From assembly GCF_902167145.1 (NCBI RefSeq), contig NC_050097.1:43074095-43138094 (forward strand): a stretch of DNA of 64,000 nucleotides. The letters are read 5' to 3'. The position numbers were made by a program, and so were the translations under genes. Under the pieces are notes generated by a model. The model was given only the letters and a program-made list of their open reading frames with translations, made no database searches and was not told where the DNA came from. Source of the DNA: Zea mays. Its lineage: Eukaryota > Streptophyta > Magnoliopsida > Poales > Poaceae. This document shows positions 1-13,278 of the stretch, in pieces; position 1 is the first letter of the stretch; every line of letters begins with the position of its first letter.

Positions 1-652
1 TGAATATGTCGGTATCAGTTTCTAGTGCTAATTATGGTTGTACTTAAACAAACATGGTTTAACATTATCAGTTATCTATTACGTTACAAATATATGAACC
101 AAATAGCACCTGAGTGTTACTCCATCTCCATGTTTTCTTGTCAAGTTGGCAAGACAACATTCAACTATGCACATTATGGCTTTATTGATCTGATCAAAAT
201 GGTGATGCTAGACAAAGTTTGACCAAAAACTTCTTCCATTATTAATTTATTTATTTGTTACAACAAAACCATTAGTGGATCCTTATATGTATAATGTATT
301 TATGTTCTTCCTTATTTCTTATCTGCACCCTTTGTGGCATAAGTTGGTTACCAGTCATGATAGTAAGGTGATAAGATTTGGTTGGTTCTGCCCACAATAT
401 TGAGCAAACAATCTCAGTTGTTGCTATTTATGTTCATTCTGTGTCCCCCCCTCCATCGTCTACTTGGTCTCACTTAACTGCTTATGCATGTGAAGTGCCC
501 TGTGTGATGTGCATGATGACCCGCTGTTGTGTTTAGTTTGGAAGTATCAATGACTTCATTTCCATCATTGTGTTCTTCGATCCTCACTGTTCAAGTGCTC
601 ATGATATCTGATGACTGATTCTTTCTTTCCTTCTTCTTTTTTACATTCGAAG
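1..652 (+). other. probable intron of the dynein light chain gene
   Basis: AT-rich sequence with no convincing coding region lies directly upstream of the last exon of the dynein light chain type gene. It ends in a pyrimidine-rich stretch (about 618-642) and an AG at 651-652 that serves as the 3' splice acceptor. The upstream exons would lie left of the window. The short open frames here have no recognisable protein features, so I read the stretch as intron. Confidence 0.5.
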
Positions 653-814
653 GATTTCGATACAACATACGGGCCCGCATGGCACTGCATTGTCGGCACA
701 AGCTTTGGCTCCTACGTCACTCACTCGTTGGGGGGTTTCCTGTACTTCTCCGTCGACAAAGCCTACGTTCTCCTCTTCAGAACTGCCGTCCAGCCACTTG
801 TCCAGCTACAATGA
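653..814 (+). CDS. dynein light chain type 1 family protein, last exon (partial)
   Basis: The translated exon contains YGPAWHCIVGTSFGSY followed by a beta-rich segment (GGFLYFSVDKAYVLLFRTAV) and a TGA stop at 812-814. This is the C-terminal half of the dynein light chain (LC8/DLC1-like) fold: the WHCIVG strand, the FGSYVTH loop and the last beta strands of the dimer. Plant members are small cytoplasmic proteins of roughly 90-130 residues that bind short peptides and act as dimerisation hubs; plants lack dynein heavy chains. The exon opens after the AG at 651-652. The N-terminal helical exons are outside the window. The reading frame is intact and nothing looks degenerate. Family assignment is firm from the motif; the specific gene is not identified. 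Confidence 0.8.
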   Translation, partial: DFDTTYGPAWHCIVGTSFGSYVTHSLGGFLYFSVDKAYVLLFRTAVQPLVQLQ

Positions 815-1330
815 GACCTGAAACATGTTTTACTCGAACTGGTGTAGATGCAGCGCAAATGTAATTTTGAACAGAATAGACGACGCTCAGCACACCGTGT
901 CTTGCCGCGTTTGAGTAGCAGAGGTAATTTGATCTGTACACAAGACTGTAGAACAGCCGTGCCTCTAACGTTGTACTGCCCGAAGTCCTGCTTTGTAAAC
1001 GTTCTTGTGCAATCGTTTGGAGTTACAGAGGCTGACTGTCAGATACTCGGATCTCGATCTCCAGCTTTACCTCAATATCCAATGTACACAATCTTTCTTG
1101 TGACTGCCAAACCAGATTTCTGTTTGGAGGAAGAAGGTGCAGTTTTTTTTTTTTTTTTGAATGGTGGTATCATCAAGAAGAACAATGGGTCTGGGGGAGC
1201 CTCACCCTTAGCTATTGGAGCTGGTGGAACCTGAATGCCTGATCCTTTGAATGCTCGGTGTGAGGAAAAGACCAGCTACTTCCTGTGCCCCAAAAGAATG
1301 GTAGTTTCACATCTCGTGGAGTAAAAAATA
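815..1330 (+). other. 3' UTR of the dynein light chain gene and intergenic sequence
   Basis: Non-coding sequence follows the TGA at 812-814. It includes a run of about 16 T at 1142-1157. I see no second gene. The 3' UTR probably ends somewhere in the first few hundred bases, but no poly(A) site can be fixed by eye. Confidence 0.4.
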
Positions 1331-1398
1331 CTTCTTCCATTTTTTTTATTTATCACGATTTAATTTAAAAATGAACTAGCAGGCGACAACGGAGGCAC
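1331..1398. mobile_element. Stowaway-like MITE, copy 1 (internally shortened)
   Basis: A 68-bp element starting CTTCTTCC and ending GGAGGCAC, flanked by TA on both sides (1329-1330 and 1399-1400). Its body (TTATCACG, then AACTAGCAGGCGACAA) is the reverse complement of the MITE at 4368-4447, minus about 10 bp near the right end. TA target duplication and CTCC-type ends fit Stowaway (Tc1/mariner MITE). Confidence 0.6.
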
Positions 1399-2700
1399 TA
1401 TATATTTTGATTATTCATAAAATATATTTTAAAATAAATATAGTTGAAGATTCATCAAAAATCTATATTTTGACTAATCTTAAAAAACATCTTAAAATAA
1501 ATCTTGTCGAACATTCAGATATAGATAATCTATAGTTAAACTTGATTTAACTTCACAGTAAGCGACACTTCCGTTTTTTTAACAAAAGGAGTGATTGACA
1601 GCAGATCATTGCCCTAGGGCATACGCATGCACAGAAACTAGGTGAAGATGAAGGGAGCTAGACGAACGTATCAGCGAGTAATCCATATTAAGGGATTGTT
1701 TAGATGCAAAGTATTTTTCTAGAGTTTTTAGGCAATGCTATGATTTTTAGTAATAACATACTCCCATTTGTCGCATTTTAGTCCAGAAATAAACTAACAG
1801 ATGACAAATATTCGAGAACGGAGATAATAATCGATATTAGATGTTGGTTGCATTCCTGAAAACTATCATGATTGTATTCTTTGTAACATAGTATTTTTAG
1901 AGTATTGGAAACTATACTTCAACATAATGTTTTTAGGGCATGACTACATTTTGCCTAATATTATGGTTTATAATATTGTATCCAAACATTGTATCTCCAA
2001 ACCATGGTATTTTTTTGGAGCCGGCCAAAACTACAATATTATCAATGACAATTGCAAAATATAATATTGTAAAACCATATCAAATGCTACATAGTTTCAT
2101 CAATAAGCTGCTCCACCTCCACATGAGAAGCTAAAATCATGTTAAACTAGCCCTTATTTTAGGACGGAGTATACCATTAGGCTAATCATAAGGTATGTGA
2201 AATAATAATAATAATTAAACCTAAAGTATCTATATTAATAAGGTATGTGAAAAATACATCATATAAAACACAATTTTAAATACATCATGTACTAAAGTAT
2301 CTATATTAATTATGAAATTTAGTTTGGTACTATTTTAAGATTGCACTCTTTTAGATGGGGTACATAATAAGTATATTACTATATTAATTATGAATTTTAT
2401 CTTTATATTAGATGTATTTAGAGATACCTATACTATTTATGTAAAATATAATTAAACCTAAGTCTAATCGACTTTTTTTTTATCACAATTCTAATTGACA
2501 TTTCAAAGATCGAGAATTCCTTCTAGAAAGATGGAATATGCACATATATCAAAGGCTCTCATCGTGTAGGGAAGGAATCACAGAATCTCTATCAATTTGA
2601 GCTGTTTTAGTCTTAATACAGAGTCTCACAAGAAGGATATTCATTTCATGGCAAAGTATTCTGAATTGCACCCTTCTACAGATTTCTATATCTACAATTG
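1399..2700. other. AT-rich intergenic sequence
   Basis: Strongly AT-rich sequence between the two genes, with repeated short AT-rich words and one MITE (1761-1824). The stretch from about 1694 to 2120 resembles an old MITE-derived repeat (GGATTGTTTAGATGC at its left), but I could not define its ends. No gene is evident. Confidence 0.4.
1761..1824. mobile_element. Stowaway-like MITE, copy 2
   Basis: It begins CTCCCATTTGTCGC after TA at 1759-1760 and ends near GAACGGAG before a TA at 1825-1826. The centre (AAACTAACAGATGACAAATATTCGAGAACGGAG region) is the same family as the copies at 1331 and 4368, in the same orientation as copy 1. The extreme right end is slightly eroded. Confidence 0.55.
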
Positions 2701-2709
2701 TAATCGAAT

Positions 2710-3192
2710 CCAAAGGTTTAGATAGAGCGTTTAGACTTCAGAGATTTACGGATTCTGAAGTCATCTTGGAACGAGACACCAAACAGAAAACTTACATCAT
2801 TGAGATGAGACAGAGAAATGCTCATGCCCCCACTCACCCTGTGAGGAATCAAGAGAACCAAAAAGCATACGTATAGACCACTGAGACCAGCCATTGATAT
2901 AGGACCACTCACAATAAACAGCGATGGAAAAGGTAAAATGCAAGTGACAACAGTTTAAAGGGCTTCCCAACCCAACCAGACCGGGCTCCAGCGCCCCACG
3001 CCACAGACGAGGTGGGACACCGAGGCCTTGCCAGGCAGCATCCCTTACGGGGAGCCCCCAAATTTTACGGACGACAGTCATAACACGGCTACAAGCGTCG
3101 CACCCAAGAAACCAGGTTCCAGATCACATTGCATAGTGTCATTCGACAGCAGCAAACACTAGCTACTAGTTTCTAGGCACATAAAGCCGGCT
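2710..3192 (-). other. 3' UTR / downstream region of the 14-3-3 gene
   Basis: Sequence downstream (to the left on the + strand) of the 14-3-3 stop codon at 3193-3195. It is less AT-rich than the intergenic DNA further left, as expected of transcribed 3' UTR, but no poly(A) signal was assigned. Short open frames here have no protein signature. Confidence 0.45.
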
Positions 3193-5687
<2,495 letters not shown>

Positions 5688-6570
5688 CTTACAGTTCAGT
5701 TTTCAAAATTTGCAGTACGCCGGATCTGCAAATATACATCAATATATGGGACAACACTTTATTGATCTGTGGCACGAATAGGTACTAGCTAGTCAAATTC
5801 AGACGGGGGATTTCCAGGGGTAATGCAAAATTCTCAGCATAAATCACGGAAATTCATGGTCAGGTAACGGCAATTTATCATTAACTGTATGAAAAAAGAG
5901 TACTAGAGTATTTGCTTGGCGAATTTTGCCTGCAATAAACCACAAACTAAACCTAGCTGAAACCATGTATCCTAGCTTCCAACACTTCCTCTAACCTTGA
6001 AAAGGGACAGATCTGAGTACCTATGTACGAACTTCCAGCGGTAAAAAACACGCCGCTTAATAAGCATGACACATAATCATCTGGTTAAACTGGAGTAGAG
6101 GCTTTGACGGATCCGTACGCGTATCACGTCAGATCAATCGGGGATGTGTCCCCATCCTCGCGCCTACTCGATCTAAAGGGACCCAACCACCAGTAGACGC
6201 GGCCCCAAAACGGTGCGGAAACGAGATGTTTAGGTTACAAATCCAACGCAAAAATAAGCAAATCGTCAGGGAGGAAAGGGGATCGAAACAGCAGCGACCC
6301 GAAATCAAGACAGGAGGAGACTCCGAGGGACGGAGGAGAGGGGGGGCGAGAGGTAACCTCCGCGTGCGTCGTCGGTCGTCCTTGTCGAGCTCCGGCGTTC
6401 GAATGGGGGGTGCGGCAAGAGATGGTGCCGGCTGCGGTCTACAAAAGGCCTGTCGCCGAGTCCCGCGGCCCAATGATATGGTGACGCGTGTCGGCGCCAC
6501 GATGGCAGCCCTAGTCCCGCGCGGTGCATGTGGTCGTATGGCCCACCGGACAGGCAGAGGCGTAGCCATC
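5688..6570 (-). promoter_or_regulatory. 5' UTR, probable leader intron and promoter of the 14-3-3 gene
   Basis: Upstream of the ATG at 5687-5685 the antisense strand has a consensus acceptor (TATATTTGCAG, AG at 5727-5726), which suggests an intron in the 5' leader. A GC-rich block begins near 6150. A donor candidate (GAG|GTTACC) lies near 6357. Leader introns are common in plant 14-3-3 genes. The transcription start is not determined and the open frames in the GC-rich block are compositional. Confidence 0.45.
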
Positions 6571-7090
6571 GACGAATTCAGAGGCCGTCACGGCTCACGA
6601 CTTGTGGGGACTGGACAGCCTGCTCCACCTGTCAGGCCTACCTGCCTGCCGGTGTGATGGTGGGCCCTGTGCCGCCCTGGTCGTAAGTCTCCGGGCTCCG
6701 GCGCCGCGCCGCGAGACAGCCTGGACGCGCTGGACTGACCGGCGCGGGGCCGAAAGGGAAATGATTCATCTCGCACGGACCGCAAAGCTGCCTGAGTTAC
6801 CGACCCGTGGGCCCGCGTGCCTCGCTGGCCACGTGACGTCCTTTCGTGCGTCGGGCGCGGGTAAGAACTGGCGCTGGCGGGCGCGGGCGCGGGCGGGATG
6901 GATCTGGACCTCTGGACGGACGTCACGACTCACGAGACACACAGGGCGGCGGGGCGTGGGGAGCGACAAGGCGTGTCGGCGTGTCGCCGAAGAGGCCGCG
7001 GGGCCCGCTCCTGCACGAGCGTCAGGTGACATGAGGCGCGCGGCAACGACTGTCACTCGGATGGAGTGATAGCAGATGGATTTGAAATCG
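6571..7090. other. GC-rich intergenic sequence upstream of the 14-3-3 gene
   Basis: About 500 bp of very GC- and CpG-rich DNA. Overlapping open frames occur on both strands, as expected from composition alone, and none resembles a known protein. It probably belongs to the upstream regulatory region. Confidence 0.35.
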
Positions 7091-7117
7091 GGCATGTGGG
7101 TGTTTTGTTAGCCTCAG

Positions 7118-7606
7118 TTAAAAGAAAATTCCTTCAATGACATCCAAATTTATATTAATTTCTTCAATGTCATCAGAATTTATAGCTTCCCTTCAATAAC
7201 ATCAAATTTAAATTTTAATCTCTTGAATGATATTATCGTTAGTTTGAAGTTAACGCTGTTAGTTCAATTTAAAGTCAATATCTCCAATGTCAATTTCTTC
7301 AATGGACTGAAGTTTTTAAAAATCGTGGAATTTTAAAAATCTGATCCATATTTTTTGATTCTGGAATTTTTAAACCCAAATAGATCGAACCAATTTCTAG
7401 TGACATTGAAGGGATCAGTATAGATTTTAGTGGTATTGGAGAGATAGACTTTAAATTGGACTAACGGCGTTAGCTCCAAACTAACGGTAATGGCATTGCA
7501 GGGATTAAAATTTAAATTCGATGGCATTGAAGGGAAGCTATAAATTATGATTGCATTGGAGGGATTGATATAAGATTGGATGGCATTGAAGGGATTTTCT
7601 CTTGAA
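7118..7606. repeat. foldback (long inverted repeat) element
   Basis: The left arm (about 7118-7310) and right arm (about 7385-7606) are imperfect reverse complements. Matching landmarks are ATTTATAGCTTCCCTTCAAT, AAATTTAAATTTTAAT, CGTTAGTTTG and CGTTAGT. Each arm is built from 28-32 bp units based on CTTCAATGCCAT. A roughly 75-bp spacer separates the arms. No unambiguous target duplication was found. It could be a large MITE or a source of hairpin RNA. Confidence 0.65.
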
Positions 7607-7856
7607 GTTTAGTAAAGATACGAGATGAAATTATAAAACATCTATTTAATATTTATAATTGATACTCAAATATTTGATGGAATACGAACTAAACTTTAGT
7701 CAGAAGAAAGATTTCTTAAAGGCCTCTAGGGTGTTAATAAAAAAATACAAGAGAAGTGTTCTTTATAAAGAGTTCGTCTCTAACATATTGTCTCTTTAAA
7801 TGTATCTATGATTTAAAGGCTCACAATTGTATCATGCAGTCTTTTATCTATCTCTT
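7607..7856. other. AT-rich sequence left of retrotransposon C
   Basis: AT-rich DNA with an inverted pair AAGTTTAGT (about 7606) and ACTAAACTT (about 7688), perhaps a small Tourist-like MITE. No gene is seen. The last five bases, CTCTT (7852-7856), are the left target-site sequence for element C; the partner lies outside the window. Confidence 0.35.
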
Positions 7857-8576
7857 TGTCGGTACCCTGAAACTAGGGTACCCCTGCTACTGTACAAAGA
7901 CAAAGAACCCACACGACTATCCCTTAGTCGCGTGGTAGAAGTGCTGTGTGTGGGACCAAGCCACGGCTTGCCCCAATCTTAGGCGGCTATTCTGGGTCCA
8001 CAACAGCGCCCGATCCCACCAATTGGGCGGGTTCGAAGCCGCCACGTGTCCAGAGAAGGTGGAATACTCCAAAGCATCAACAGTGAGTCCGAACCCCCAT
8101 GGGAGAGCGTCGGACCCCGGATGTACAGTCCGGACCCCAAGGTTTGTCCTAGACCCTTAGATATACAGTCTGCACCCCCAAGGTTGATCCCGGACCTCCA
8201 CATGTGTAAGCCGGACCCCTGGAATGGGATCCAGACCCCCCCCCCCCTATATGGGGTCCGGGCCGCCCACAGGGGGGTCCCAAGGTCACAGGACAGAACA
8301 TACCCGGACCTTGAACAGGACCCAGGCGGGGGTCCGGTACCGACACGTGTCCAGACCTAGTTTGGTGCGGACCTGTCCGCGTACGCTTCTGCTCCCCACC
8401 CAGGCGGAGACCCAATGCTGCCACGTGGCCTACTGCGCGTGACATAAGCCAACTGGCGGAGCCTGACGTAAGGCCTCCGGGTTACGCGTCCCCTGCATTT
8501 ATTGCGGATAAGGCGCGCCGTCTGTCCATCTCGCTGACAGGCGATATGCCGCCTTAGCATTTAATGAGACCTGTCC

Positions 8577-8690
8577 ATTCCGTTGGTAGGCAGCGACCTG
8601 TCCATTCTGCTGGCAGGCGGCGACCTGTCCATTCCGCAGGCGGCGTGCCTGTCCATTCCACTGGCAGGCAGCACGCCCATACTGTCGCGT
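8577..8690 (+). repeat. tandem repeat in element C LTR
   Basis: About four imperfect units of 27-34 bp built on CGACCTGTCCATTC followed by GCTGGCAGGCGG or a variant. The units sit some 200 bp upstream of the TATA box, where LTR enhancer repeats are often found. Confidence 0.7.
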
Positions 8691-8883
8691 GCACTACACC
8701 CATCATTGCTCGTACATACTAAGGAAACAGCCGTCGCGTATCAATACTGCCCGGGTTGCGGATATCATGGCGCCAGGAGATAGCACATGCGTTACTTCCA
8801 TTAGTTACTCCAGGTATTTCATCCATTATGTTCCTGGGCCCACATGTCGGGGCTCAGCATCCTTGTATGTGCCTCCCTTGGGC

Positions 8884-8890
8884 TATAAAA
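8884..8890 (+). promoter_or_regulatory. TATA box of element C LTR
   Basis: TATAAAA in the context GGGCTATAAAAGGGAAGG. Element A is inserted 44 bp downstream, separating this box from the rest of the C leader. Confidence 0.6.
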
Positions 8891-8934
8891 GGGAAGGCAC
8901 ATAACGTTACAAGGCAAGCTCATAGGTTCACAAC

Positions 8935-9616
8935 TGAAAGGGAAATGTGCCCTTGGGCCATTTCTAAGTATTTTGGTGATTGAGTGCCAACACAAGTGCT
9001 TAAATGTGAATCTATGCCCATGGATGAGCAAAGTGCAAATCAAGAGTAAAGGTATGTTTCTAAGCCTTAGTATATTGGTTTTGTGTACTAATATACTTGT
9101 CTAAGTGTTAGAAACAGAAAGAAGAAGAAAAGAAAAGAGGTGAAAAAGGCTTGGCTGTGTACAGCCAAGACTCAGCTCTGTCTGGCACACCGGACTGTCC
9201 GGTGGTGCACCGGACAGTGTCCGGTGCGCCAGGCTGCCTCGAGCGAAGTGGCCGCTCTCGGGAATTTGCCGACGGCGTACAGCTAAAATTCACCGGACTG
9301 TCCGGTGTGCACCGGACTGTCCGGTGAGCCAACGGTCGGCCGGGCCAACGGTCGGCCGCGGAATCCGCGCGCGACACGTGGCCGAGCCAATGGTCGGAAG
9401 GGGGCACCGGACTGTCCGGTGTGCACCGGACATGTCCGGTGCGCCAACGGCTCCCGCATCTGCAACGGTCGGCTTCGCCATTTAAGGAAGGAAATCGGGC
9501 ACCGGACAGTGTCCGGTGTGCACCGGACTGTCCGGTGCGCCCGACGACAGAAGGCAAGGATGGCCTTCCAGATTTGTTCTCAACGGCTCCTAGCTGCCTT
9601 GGGGCTATAAAAGGGA
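8935..9616 (+). mobile_element. element A 5' LTR, left part
   Basis: U3 of A, from TGAAAGGG to the AGGGA target duplicated by B. It contains the cluster of CACCGGACTGTCCGGTG palindromes (about 9190-9540) and a TATA box, TATAAAA, at 9606-9612. Element B follows directly at 9617. Confidence 0.9.
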
Positions 9617-10842
9617 TGAAAGGGAAATGTGCCCTTGGGCCATTTCTAAGTATTTTGGTGATTGAGTGCCAACACAAGTGCTTAAATGTAAATCTATGCC
9701 CATGAATGGACAAAGTGCAAATCAAGAGCAAAGGTATGTTTCTAAGTCTTAGTACATTGGTTTTGTGTACTAATATACTTGTCTAAGCATCAGAAACAGA
9801 AAGAAGAAAAGAGAAGAGTTGGCTGTGTACAGCCAAGAGGCTGTTTCGGTCTGGGGCACCGGACAATGTCCGGTGCGCCAGGCTGGCTCGAGCGAAGTGG
9901 CCGCTCTCGGGAATTCGACGACGGCGTACGGCTAAAATTCACCGGACTGTCCGGTGTGCACCGGACTGTCCGGTGAGCCAACGGTCGGCCGGGCCAACGG
10001 TCGGCCGCGGAATCTGCGCGCGACACGTGGCCGGGCCAACGGTCGGAAGGGGGCACCGGACTGTCCGGTGTGCACCGGACATGTCCGGTGCGCCAACGGC
10101 TCCCAGACCTGCAACGGTCGGCTTCGCCATTTAAGGAAGGAAATCGGGCACCGGACAGTGTCCGGTGTGCACCGGACTGTCCGGTGCGCCCGATGACAGA
10201 AGGCAAGATCAGCCTTCCAGAATTGCTCTCAACGGCTCCTAGCTGCCTTGGGGCTATAAAAGGGACCCCTAGGCGCATGGAGGAGGACACCAAGCAACCT
10301 TAGAGCATTCTTGATCATCCACACTCAGTCTTTGCGCATTCATTTGTCATTCTCAGTGATTCGAGCTCCGTTCTAGTGAGAACTTTGAGATAGTCTTTTG
10401 AGCTCGATTCTTGGCCGTGTGTGTGCGCACTTTGCTGTGAATTTGTGTGTGTTGCTTCCCTCCCTTACTCCGTGCTTCTTTGTGAACTTTAAGTGTAAGG
10501 GCGAGAGACTCCAATTTGTGGAGATTCCTCGCAAGTGGGATAAAGATAAGCAAAGCAAAACACCGTGGTATTCAAGTTGATCATTGGATCACTTGAGAGG
10601 AGTTGAGTGCAACTCTCGTCCGTTGGGACGCCACAACGTGGAGTAGGCAAGTTTTGTACTTGGCCGAACCACGGGATAAATCACTGTGTCTTCTCTGTGT
10701 TGAATTCTTTGTGATTATCGCATTATGCAAGACCTTCTCTCTAGCCACTTGGCAATTATTGTGCTAACACTTAACAAGTTTTTGTAGCTATAAGTTTAAG
10801 TTTCACAGGATCACCTATTCACCCCCCCTCTAGGTGCTCTCA
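9617..10842 (+). mobile_element. element B 5' LTR
   Basis: 1226 bp, with the palindrome cluster at about 9858-10190 and TATAAAA at 10255-10261. It lacks one 42-bp palindrome-bearing unit that the 3' LTR has, and has a GAA repeat one unit shorter. Confidence 0.92.
10255..10261 (+). promoter_or_regulatory. TATA box of element B 5' LTR
   Basis: TATAAAA within CTTGGGGCTATAAAAGGGACC, placed after the palindrome cluster as in the other Sirevirus LTRs here (for example 9606, 17967 and 33278). Confidence 0.6.
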
Positions 10843-10844
10843 AT

Positions 10845-10856
10845 TGGTATCAGAGC
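10845..10856 (+). other. primer binding site of element B
   Basis: TGGTATCAGAGC two bases after the LTR end matches the complement of the 3' end of plant initiator tRNA-Met, the usual Copia minus-strand primer. Confidence 0.85.
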
Positions 10857-10892
10857 CGTTCTCTTCAAGAAAGGGACTAACCGCCCGAAGAG

Positions 10893-13271
10893 ATGGATCC
10901 TAAAGGCAAGGGGATGGTGATCAACGACAAGGAAAAGGAGTCCTTCGTCAACGAGCCCAATAATGACAAGCCCACCGACTCAGGCTCGGGCCACAAAAGA
11001 AAAGACGGGAGAAAGAAGAAGGCAAGGCGCATCAAGGAAATTGTCTACTACGACAGCGACGAATCTTCCTCCTCCCAAAAGGACGACGACTACGATAGAC
11101 GAAAGACGGTTAACTCAAACTTTTCTTTCGATTATTCGCGGATCCCGCATAGTTCAAATGCTCAATTGCTTCCCATTCCACTTGGCAAGCCCCCTCACTT
11201 TGATGGAGAGGATTACGGATTTTGGAGCCACAAAATGCGTACTCACCTGTTTTCTCTCCATCCAAGCATTTGGGAGATTGTGGAAAGTGGAATGAAATTT
11301 GATAGCTCGGATAGCCCTATGTTTATTAATGAACAGATTCATAGAAATGCACAAGCTACTACTGTATTGCTAGCCTCTTTGTGCAGGGACGAGTATCACA
11401 AGGTGAGCGGCTTGGACAATGCCAAGCAGATCTGGGACACCCTCAAGATCTCTCATGAGGGAAACGACGTCACCTTGCTCACCAAAATGGATTTGGTGGA
11501 AGGCGAACTTGGACGGTTCGCGATGATAAGGGGGGAGGAGCCGACGCAAACATACAACCGGCTCAAGACCCTTATCAACAAAATAAGGAGCTACGGGAGC
11601 ACGCGATGGACGGACCACGACGTCGTCCGCCTAATGCTAAGGTCATTTACCATTCTTGATCCTCATTTGGTGAACAATATACGTGAAAATCCCAGGTACA
11701 CCAAGATGTCGCCCGAAGAAGTTCTTGGGAAATTCGTTAGTGGGCGAATGATGATCAAGGAGGCAAGGTACGTGGACGACGCCTTGAATGGTCCGATCAA
11801 CGAGCCGCAACCCCTTGCTCTCAAAGCAACACGAAGCAAGGAGGCGCTACCTAGCAAGGTGGCACAGATTGAGGCGGCCGGACTTAATGATGAAGAGATG
11901 GCTCTCATCATCAAAAGATTCAAGACGGTGCTTAAAGGTCGCAAGGGACAGCCAAGCAAGACCAAAGCCAAGGGGAAGCGCTCATGCTTCAAATGCGGTA
12001 AGCTTGGTCATTTTATTGCTAACTGTCCCGACAATGATAGTGATCAGGATCAAGGGAACAAGAGGGAGAAAAAGAAGAACTATAAGAAGGCAAAGGGCGA
12101 GGCCCATCTGGGCAAGGAGTGGGATTCGGACTGCTCTTCATCCGACTCCGACAATGAAGGACTCGCCGCCACCGCCTTCAACAAGTCATCCCTCTTCCCC
12201 AACGAGCGTCACACTTGCCTCATGGCAAGGGAGAAGAAAGTAAGCACTCCTAATACTAGTACTTATGCTTCTTCAAGTGAGGATGAGTCCAGTGATGATG
12301 ATGAGATAGATTACTCATGTTTATTCAAGGGATTAGATAGAACTAAGGTAGACAAAATTAATGAATTGATTGATGCCTTGAATGATAGGAATATACTGTT
12401 AGAAAAGCAAGAGGATTTGTTGTATGAAGAACATGATAAATTTGTAGAAGCTCAGAAATCTCTTGCTTTAGAAATTAAAAGGAATGAAATGCTCTCTAGT
12501 GAGTTATCTTCTTGTCATGAAACCATTGCCTCTTTAAAAAGTGTTAATGATGATTTAAATGCTAAACTAGAAGTAGCTAGTAAATCTAATTCTTGTGTAG
12601 AGCATGTTACAATCTGTAAGAGGTGTAAAGATTTTGATGTTGATGCTTGTAGTGATCATGTAGTTTCAATTTCCAAATTAAATGAGGAATTGGCTAGTCT
12701 TAATGCTCAACTTAAGACTAGCAAGAGTAATCTTGATAAGCTAAAATTTGCAAGGGATGCCTACACAATTGGTAGACACCCCTCAATTAAGGATGGACTT
12801 GGCTACAAGAAGGAAGCCAAGAACTTGACAAGCCATAAGGCTCCCATCTCCGCCAAGGAGAAAGGGAAGGCCCCTATGGCTAGTAGTGTGCAAAAGAACC
12901 ATGCCTTTATGTACCATGATAGGAGACAATCTAGAAATGCTTATAGGAGATGTAACACATATGATGCTTTTGATTCTCATGACATGTTTGCTTCTTCTTA
13001 TGTGCATGGTAGAAATGTTGGTAGGAATGCTGTTCATAATATGCCTAGGAGAAATGTTGTTAATGTTCCTAGGAAAGTAATGAATGAACCCTCTACAATT
13101 TATCATGCTTTAAATGCTTCCTTTGCTATTTGTAGAAAGGATAGGAAAATAGTTGCTAGGAAGTTAGGGGCAAAATGCAAGGGAGACAAAACTTGCATTT
13201 GGGTCCCTAAGGATATTTGCACTAACCTTGTAGGACCCAACATGAGTTGGGTACCTAAGACCCAAGCCTAA
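10893..13271 (+). CDS. gag: element B Gag (Sirevirus capsid/nucleocapsid)
   Basis: An open 792-codon frame from ATG 10893 to TAA 13269-13271. A lysine/serine-rich basic N-terminus (about 1-80) precedes the Copia gag domain (UBN2 type, about 90-290). A CCHC zinc knuckle, CFKCGKLGHFIANC, lies at 365-378, then an acidic serine cluster (about 415-430), a long predicted coiled coil (about 485-640) and a basic C-terminus ending SWVPKTQA. The long post-knuckle extension is characteristic of Sirevirus Gag. Gag packages the RNA in cytoplasmic particles. No stop interrupts it. Pol follows in a different frame (+1). Confidence 0.92.
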   Translation: MDPKGKGMVINDKEKESFVNEPNNDKPTDSGSGHKRKDGRKKKARRIKEIVYYDSDESSSSQKDDDYDRRKTVNSNFSFDYSRIPHSSNAQLLPIPLGKPPHFDGEDYGFWSHKMRTHLFSLHPSIWEIVESGMKFDSSDSPMFINEQIHRNAQATTVLLASLCRDEYHKVSGLDNAKQIWDTLKISHEGNDVTLLTKMDLVEGELGRFAMIRGEEPTQTYNRLKTLINKIRSYGSTRWTDHDVVRLMLRSFTILDPHLVNNIRENPRYTKMSPEEVLGKFVSGRMMIKEARYVDDALNGPINEPQPLALKATRSKEALPSKVAQIEAAGLNDEEMALIIKRFKTVLKGRKGQPSKTKAKGKRSCFKCGKLGHFIANCPDNDSDQDQGNKREKKKNYKKAKGEAHLGKEWDSDCSSSDSDNEGLAATAFNKSSLFPNERHTCLMAREKKVSTPNTSTYASSSEDESSDDDEIDYSCLFKGLDRTKVDKINELIDALNDRNILLEKQEDLLYEEHDKFVEAQKSLALEIKRNEMLSSELSSCHETIASLKSVNDDLNAKLEVASKSNSCVEHVTICKRCKDFDVDACSDHVVSISKLNEELASLNAQLKTSKSNLDKLKFARDAYTIGRHPSIKDGLGYKKEAKNLTSHKAPISAKEKGKAPMASSVQKNHAFMYHDRRQSRNAYRRCNTYDAFDSHDMFASSYVHGRNVGRNAVHNMPRRNVVNVPRKVMNEPSTIYHALNASFAICRKDRKIVARKLGAKCKGDKTCIWVPKDICTNLVGPNMSWVPKTQA

Positions 13272-13278
13272 ATTTGCC

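Larger units (their letters stand above)
7857..8934 (+). mobile_element. element C 5' LTR, left part
   Basis: It starts TGTCGGTACCC and is interrupted at 8934 by element A. The rest of the LTR is 28172-28388, giving about 1.3 kb in total. It has repeated GGTCCGGACCCC-like words (about 8090-8370), a tandem repeat at 8577-8690 and a TATA box at 8884-8890. Confidence 0.85.

Noticed and set aside
848..1234. 128-codon frame after the dynein light chain exon
   Set aside because: It encodes a poly-Phe run from a T tract and lies in the probable 3' UTR; no family resemblance.
6226..7095. Several 60-155 codon frames upstream of the 14-3-3 gene
   Set aside because: CpG-rich sequence has few stops in all frames; no protein motif is visible.
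9180..9600. Overlapping open frames on both strands in each Sirevirus LTR with repeated peptide patterns
   Set aside because: They arise from the CACCGGAC/GTCCGGTG palindromes, which are read in several frames; the same artefacts recur at about 9850, 17560, 27170, 32890, 40660, 45680 and 58930.
9190..10200. CRISPR-like spacing of short palindromic repeats
   Set aside because: Spacing is irregular, the repeats lie in plant LTRs and recur in every copy; they are Sirevirus palindromes.
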